From Domibacillus sp. (GTDB lineage: Bacteria > Bacillota > Bacilli > Bacillales > Domibacillaceae), in contig JAPSKG010000098.1 in NCBI GenBank assembly GCA_031177795.1, positions 1 through 8,282 on the forward strand: a stretch of DNA of 8,282 nucleotides. The letters run 5' to 3'. Below are positions 5,786-8,282 of this stretch, in pieces. The notes below the pieces were generated by a model. The model did no database searches, was not told where the DNA came from, and was given only the letters and a program-made list of their open reading frames with translations. Within the stretch, counting starts at the first letter, position 1, and each line of letters begins with the position of its first letter. The position numbers and the translations under genes were made by a program.

Positions 5786-6624
5786 CTAAAGCTGGCTGCT
5801 TAAAAACGTGTTTATCTCGCCAGCTGACGGTATTGCTTTAGCCGCTCCTGGTTTCGTCACAGACAAAGCGGCCGCTGCCTGTCCGAATTGAACTGCTTCT
5901 TCAAGAAGATTTCCAGCACTGATAGCGTCAGCAAATGTACCATTAAACGCATTTCCTGCGCCGATTGTATCTACTGCATGCACATGAAAACCTGGAAACA
6001 ATTTTCCGCCTGATTTTTCTTTGATAAATAAACACCTTTTTGCGCCGATGTTTCTCCTTCTACTTCCACGCCCGTTAACCCTTTTGCTTCTACTTTATTT
6101 GGAGGGATATACGTAACGTATTTTAACCATTCAAGCGGAAATTTCACACAAGGACCCGGATTTAACAACAATGGTACGTTATGTACTGCAGCCTGGTCAA
6201 TCACGGCTTGAATCGCTTCCAAATTGATTTCAGGCTAAAGCAAAACAATGTCTGCTTTTTTCATTTCTTTACTTGCATCCAGCACATCTTCTTTTTTATT
6301 GTACCACATGCCCCTAGAGCAATAATGATATTGTTTTCCCCATTGGGGTCCAAGGCAACCAAACCCGTCCTTGCAGTACCCATTTTTCTTTCCTTTTTAA
6401 ATTGCGCCAGGGCCTTTTCAAATATATCTTTCTCGATTTTTGTAACGAATGTAACCTTTGAACCACCCGGCAGCTGCCGTTGCTTAATTGGTTCTTTTTC
6501 CGTCTGGTCCTCTTTAAAAAGGACTGCCAATTATCGTTTTACCTGGCACTGGAAAACACGGCATCTTTATTATTAAATCAACAAAATAGCTGCCTATAAC
6601 TACTATATTGCCCGTTTCTCCCAC
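5786..6624 (-). pseudogene. rbsK: Ribokinase pseudogene with multiple stops and frameshifts
   Basis: Pieces of one ribokinase (PfkB family, ribose to ribose 5-phosphate) can be read in order on the minus strand in changing frames. They are VIGSYFVDLIIKMPCFPVPG at the N-terminus, KVTFVTKIEKDIF, GENNIIIALGACGT, LLLNPGPCVKFPLEWL, YIPPNKVEAKGLTG, and the C-terminal HAVDTIGAGNAFNGTF with a normal end. Internal stops lie at 6514-6516, 6484-6486 and 6235-6237, each where Gln is expected. At least three frameshifts occur, near 6460-6470, 6290-6302 and 6025-6045, and short stretches seem deleted. The catalytic GAGD motif reads GAGN (codon 5951-5953). No clean start exists: an ATA sits near the expected position (6604-6606), with an in-frame GTG at 6622. 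The gene is dead. Confidence 0.92.
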
Positions 6625-6640
6625 TTTTCTTTCAAAATAA

Positions 6641-6693
6641 AAGAAAACGATCCCTTTTGCCATTTAAAGGGCAAGTAGAGACCGTTTTTCTTT
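6641..6693 (-). terminator. Imperfect intrinsic terminator after the 89-residue gene
   Basis: AAAGAAAACGATC on the left pairs with GACCGTTTTTCTTT on the right, with one bulged T and a wobble, and TTGCC/GGGCAA adds an inner stem. On the minus strand the hairpin is followed by TTTTCTTTTATTTT. It begins at the stop codon of the gene at 6692-6961, so it separates that gene from the ribokinase remnant. Confidence 0.7.
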
Positions 6694-6961
6694 AAGCTGT
6701 TTGATTGTCATGAAACGCTTTCATCTTTTGAAGGAAAAAATTCTCCTGCTCCAGTCTTTTGCCTTCTACAAACTCGCTTCGTGTGACTTCTTTTACGGAT
6801 GTAACCCCGTTATGTTTAACGCCGGGCATATCTGCAGCCTGGTCCATTACGAAGATCGGTGTATAGTGCTCTTCTGTAACAAGATAGCGCGCTACACTGA
6901 TTTCATTTCGTTTTCCTACGTGACCATAACGTAAAACCACCTTCCAATATTTCCATCCCAT
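6692..6961 (-). CDS. Hypothetical 89-residue protein
   Basis: I do not recognise this protein and give it no function. It is 89 residues, soluble and mixed charged. It starts MGWKYWKVVLRYGHVGKRNE, has a middle segment VMDQAADMPGVKHNGVTSVK, and ends in a charged stretch with EQENFFLQKMKAFHDNQTA that is probably helical. There is no signal peptide, membrane segment or Cys. It is very likely a real gene: a clean GGAGGGATCGAT site precedes the ATG, a plausible SigA promoter lies just upstream, and a terminator starts at its stop. The layout suggests a single-gene unit. It stands upstream of the ribokinase remnant but is separated from it by the terminator, so a link to sugar use is not supported. 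Confidence 0.8.
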   Translation of the reverse strand: MGWKYWKVVLRYGHVGKRNEISVARYLVTEEHYTPIFVMDQAADMPGVKHNGVTSVKEVTRSEFVEGKRLEQENFFLQKMKAFHDNQTA

Positions 6962-6984
6962 ATCGATCCCTCCGATTTTCTAAT

Positions 6985-7014
6985 ATTATGTTTTGTATAC
7001 CCGTTTTATTACAA
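6985..7014 (-). promoter_or_regulatory. Candidate SigA promoter of the 89-residue gene
   Basis: On the minus strand TTGTAA (7009-7014) and CATAAT (6985-6990) are separated by 18 bases. The -10 matches the SigA consensus at five of six and the -35 at four of six. The start of transcription would fall about 15-20 bases before the ribosome-binding site. Confidence 0.5.
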
Positions 7015-7166
7015 AAAAACGAACTATGCTTTAACAAAAAAATATTTTTTTCAAATAGAAAAACTTATAATCTAAGTTTCTTAAAAACCCATTTTACTTT
7101 TTTAATTGGTATATTATGAAAATAAAGAAAATCTTTTAATCCATTTTCCAGTGTTTGTTAAAAATT
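7015..7166. other. AT-rich intergenic stretch without recognised features
   Basis: This stretch lies between the candidate promoter of the 89-residue gene and the terminator of the lipoprotein gene. It is very AT-rich, with A and T runs on both strands. I see no reading frame, repeat or riboswitch-like structure in it. It may act as an upstream A/T-rich promoter element, but that is not shown. Confidence 0.5.
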
Positions 7167-7196
7167 AAAAAAACTGTCCAAGTTTTACTTGAACAG
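7167..7196 (-). terminator. Intrinsic terminator of the lipoprotein gene
   Basis: On the minus strand CTGTTCAAG pairs with CTTGGACAG (nine bases, one G-U pair) around a five-base loop and runs into seven T. It starts about ten bases after the stop at 7206 and closes the mobB-lipoprotein direction of transcription. Confidence 0.9.
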
Positions 7197-7205
7197 CTTT
7201 GTTTT

Positions 7206-7691
7206 TCAATTGGCCCTGGCACTTCGCTCAATTGCATTGTTTACTGTGTACCACTCATCATTTACACTGTAGCCATTTGTTTGTCCGGCCATTTGGTCCT
7301 TTGAAAAATAATGAAGGGGATATCCTTTGTAAGTTGATTGTTTTTTTCCTGTGTCCCGCCTTGTTATAACTCCAAAATCCGATTTGCTGAATCCTTCCGG
7401 AATTTCACTGGATCCAAGGTAAAAAGGCGGCCATTTTTCAAGACACTGATTTGTACAAGAAGAAACTCCATTTTTATCGTGTATATGGTAATAAAGCGCC
7501 ATACCTGCCGAGTCAGCTAGATAATTGCCTGTTTCTTCTTTTTCCATCACTTTTAACGAAGTGGTTGGGTTTTGAGCAGCTTCCTGCGGGTCATTTGCCG
7601 GTGCAGACATTTTTTCAGGCGTTATTGTTTCATCCGCCCGGCACCCTGCAAGCAAACCAACCAGCACTATCCATTTCCACATTGTCTTCAT
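7206..7691 (-). CDS. Lipoprotein with COG4315-type secreted repeats
   Basis: This 161-residue protein begins with a lipoprotein signal, MKTMWKWIVLVGLLAGC, so Cys17 would be lipidated and anchor the protein outside the membrane. A polar linker rich in Pro, Ala and Gln (about 20-50) follows. Then come two repeat-like units of the Lipoprotein_15/COG4315 family. The first is GNYLADSAGMALYYHIHDKNG with SSCTNQCLEKWPPF (about 55-90); the second is YKGYPLHYFSKDQMAGQ with DEWYTVN (about 121-151). Cys79 and Cys83 may form a disulfide. The family has no firm function. The start is uncertain: GGGG directly abuts the first ATG, whereas the ATG at 7682 (residue 4) has it about nine bases upstream and may be the true start. 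The gene follows mobB by 70 bases and ends at a strong terminator. Confidence 0.85.
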   Translation of the reverse strand: MKTMWKWIVLVGLLAGCRADETITPEKMSAPANDPQEAAQNPTTSLKVMEKEETGNYLADSAGMALYYHIHDKNGVSSCTNQCLEKWPPFYLGSSEIPEGFSKSDFGVITRRDTGKKQSTYKGYPLHYFSKDQMAGQTNGYSVNDEWYTVNNAIERSARAN

Positions 7692-7723
7692 CCCCTTTTT
7701 TATTCAAGATGTCCAAAAGGGGA
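7691..7723 (-). promoter_or_regulatory. Hairpin that could hide the lipoprotein ribosome-binding site
   Basis: On the minus strand TCCCCTTTT (7715-7723) can pair with AAAAGGGGA (7691-7699) over nine bases, leaving a 15-base loop. The right arm is the only ribosome-binding site of the lipoprotein gene and touches its first ATG. There is no T tract after it, so it is not a terminator. Control of translation by folding is possible but untested. Confidence 0.4.
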
Positions 7724-7761
7724 AAAGCTATTCGTAAAATGATGCAACCTGCTTATAAAAA

Positions 7762-8250
7762 TCAAAGTAAAAACACATAGTTTTTCAAAATAAATGGAAG
7801 ATATTCATCTTCAGCTTCAATAGAAAAAACCGGGCAGTTCATTTCCGGGAGTTTAATCCAACTGATGACGCACTGAATATTTTCAAGTTCTAAAAGAAGC
7901 AGATCTTTTTGATTTTTAATTAGCACTGCTTTTGGGTAAGTTTCTTTTTTAAACCCTTCTATAAAAACAAAATCAACTGAAAACAAACTGTATAAATTTA
8001 AAATGGCAGACAGCGTCCAGTTTTCCTGCTTGATGTTCAGCTGAAGAACACCTTCTCCTTCTACGCCGGCTACAGCGGCGCCCGCTTGCTGATGCCGGCT
8101 GCTGTCTTTTGAATCAGGAACGCCTCCATGTCCGTGATGCTTAATAGAAGCCGTGTGCAGCCCTGCTTCTGAAGCAGATTTAATTAATTTCTCCATTAAT
8201 GTTGTTTTGCCGCTGTTTTGGTAGCCGACAATTTGGAATACATTTTTCAT
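7762..8250 (-). CDS. mobB: Molybdopterin-guanine dinucleotide biosynthesis adaptor protein MobB
   Basis: The 162-residue protein is a normal-length MobB. It has a Walker A P-loop GYQNSGKTT at residues 9-17, then SIKHHGHGG (36-43), DSSRHQQAGA (49-58) and VFIEGFKKETYPK (95-107), all in the usual order. MobB binds GTP and helps MobA attach GMP to molybdopterin, giving the dinucleotide cofactor used by enzymes such as nitrate reductase and formate dehydrogenase. The ATG at 8250 follows GGAGG at good spacing. In B. subtilis mobB lies in the moeB-moeA-mobB-moaE-moaD cluster. Here no moaE or moaD follows; a lipoprotein gene is next, so the cluster either ends or is arranged differently. The upstream genes are outside the window. 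Confidence 0.93.
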   Translation of the reverse strand: MKNVFQIVGYQNSGKTTLMEKLIKSASEAGLHTASIKHHGHGGVPDSKDSSRHQQAGAAVAGVEGEGVLQLNIKQENWTLSAILNLYSLFSVDFVFIEGFKKETYPKAVLIKNQKDLLLLELENIQCVISWIKLPEMNCPVFSIEAEDEYLPFILKNYVFLL

Positions 8251-8282
8251 TAGCGAAACCTCCGAGCTATAATAACAATGGG
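8250..8282 (-). other. Possible 3' end of the gene upstream of mobB
   Basis: On the minus strand one frame is open from the window edge as PIVIIARRFR and stops at TAA, which overlaps the mobB start as TAATG. That is a common arrangement within operons, and moeA would be the expected neighbour. Eleven codons are too few to identify a gene, and another frame ends at TAG a little earlier, so this is tentative. Confidence 0.25.

Noticed and set aside
6235..6516. Programmed readthrough or recoding at the three internal stops of the ribokinase
   Set aside because: Frameshifts, missing stretches and the GAGD-to-GAGN change occur together. Decay explains all of it.
5971..6530. Two short minus-strand frames (5971-6222 and 6261-6530) as separate small genes
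   Set aside because: Each encodes an internal piece of ribokinase in order along the strand. They are fragments of one pseudogene.
6709..6724. cre-like near-palindrome ATGAAACGCTTTCAT, a possible CcpA site
   Set aside because: It is one base short of the cre pattern and lies inside the coding end of the 89-residue gene, where it encodes KAFHD. It is likely coincidence.
1..8282. CRISPR arrays, insertion sequences, tRNA or rRNA genes, phage or defence genes
   Set aside because: I saw no direct repeat array, no transposase, no paired terminal repeats and no RNA-gene-like sequence on either strand.

Overview
The window looks like a chromosomal stretch from a spore-forming, low-GC member of the Bacillaceae. 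The evidence is a gene for the small acid-soluble spore protein Tlp, strong AGGAGG-type ribosome-binding sites, AT-rich intergenic DNA, many intrinsic terminators, and a CsbB/YfhO-like pair and a MobB, as in Bacillus relatives. I cannot name the species. No RNA gene, CRISPR array, insertion sequence or phage gene was seen.

Layout. Bases 1-1693 (minus strand) hold a tight three-gene operon: a family 2 glycosyltransferase with a TTG start, a GtrA-type flippase and the start of a YfhO-type membrane glycosyltransferase cut by the window edge. Together they look like one complete three-component system for glycosylating a surface polymer such as teichoic acid. A divergent plus-strand gene, tlp, ends at a bidirectional terminator (about 2227-2259) shared with a minus-strand unit of a [2Fe-2S] ferredoxin followed by an aldose 1-epimerase-like protein. 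Bases 3550-4206 are gene-poor. They hold an interrupted small reading frame, an orphan plus-strand terminator-like hairpin, and a 63-residue minus-strand reading frame with its own terminator. A plus-strand ureohydrolase (4207-5151), with a Cys where the family normally has a metal-binding Asp, ends at another bidirectional terminator.

Bases 5237-6961 (minus strand) hold an intact glucose-type PTS EIIA (crr), a badly decayed ribokinase pseudogene just upstream of it, and a small unrecognised protein with its own promoter and terminator. Bases 7206-8250 (minus strand) hold a lipoprotein of the COG4315 repeat type and mobB for molybdenum cofactor synthesis.

Most of the window is ordinary Bacillaceae gene content. 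The points most worth a second look are the altered metal site of the ureohydrolase, the self-contained glycosylation operon with a possible SigB promoter, the ribokinase pseudogene beside a live crr, and the two unrecognised small reading frames between 3565 and 4049.
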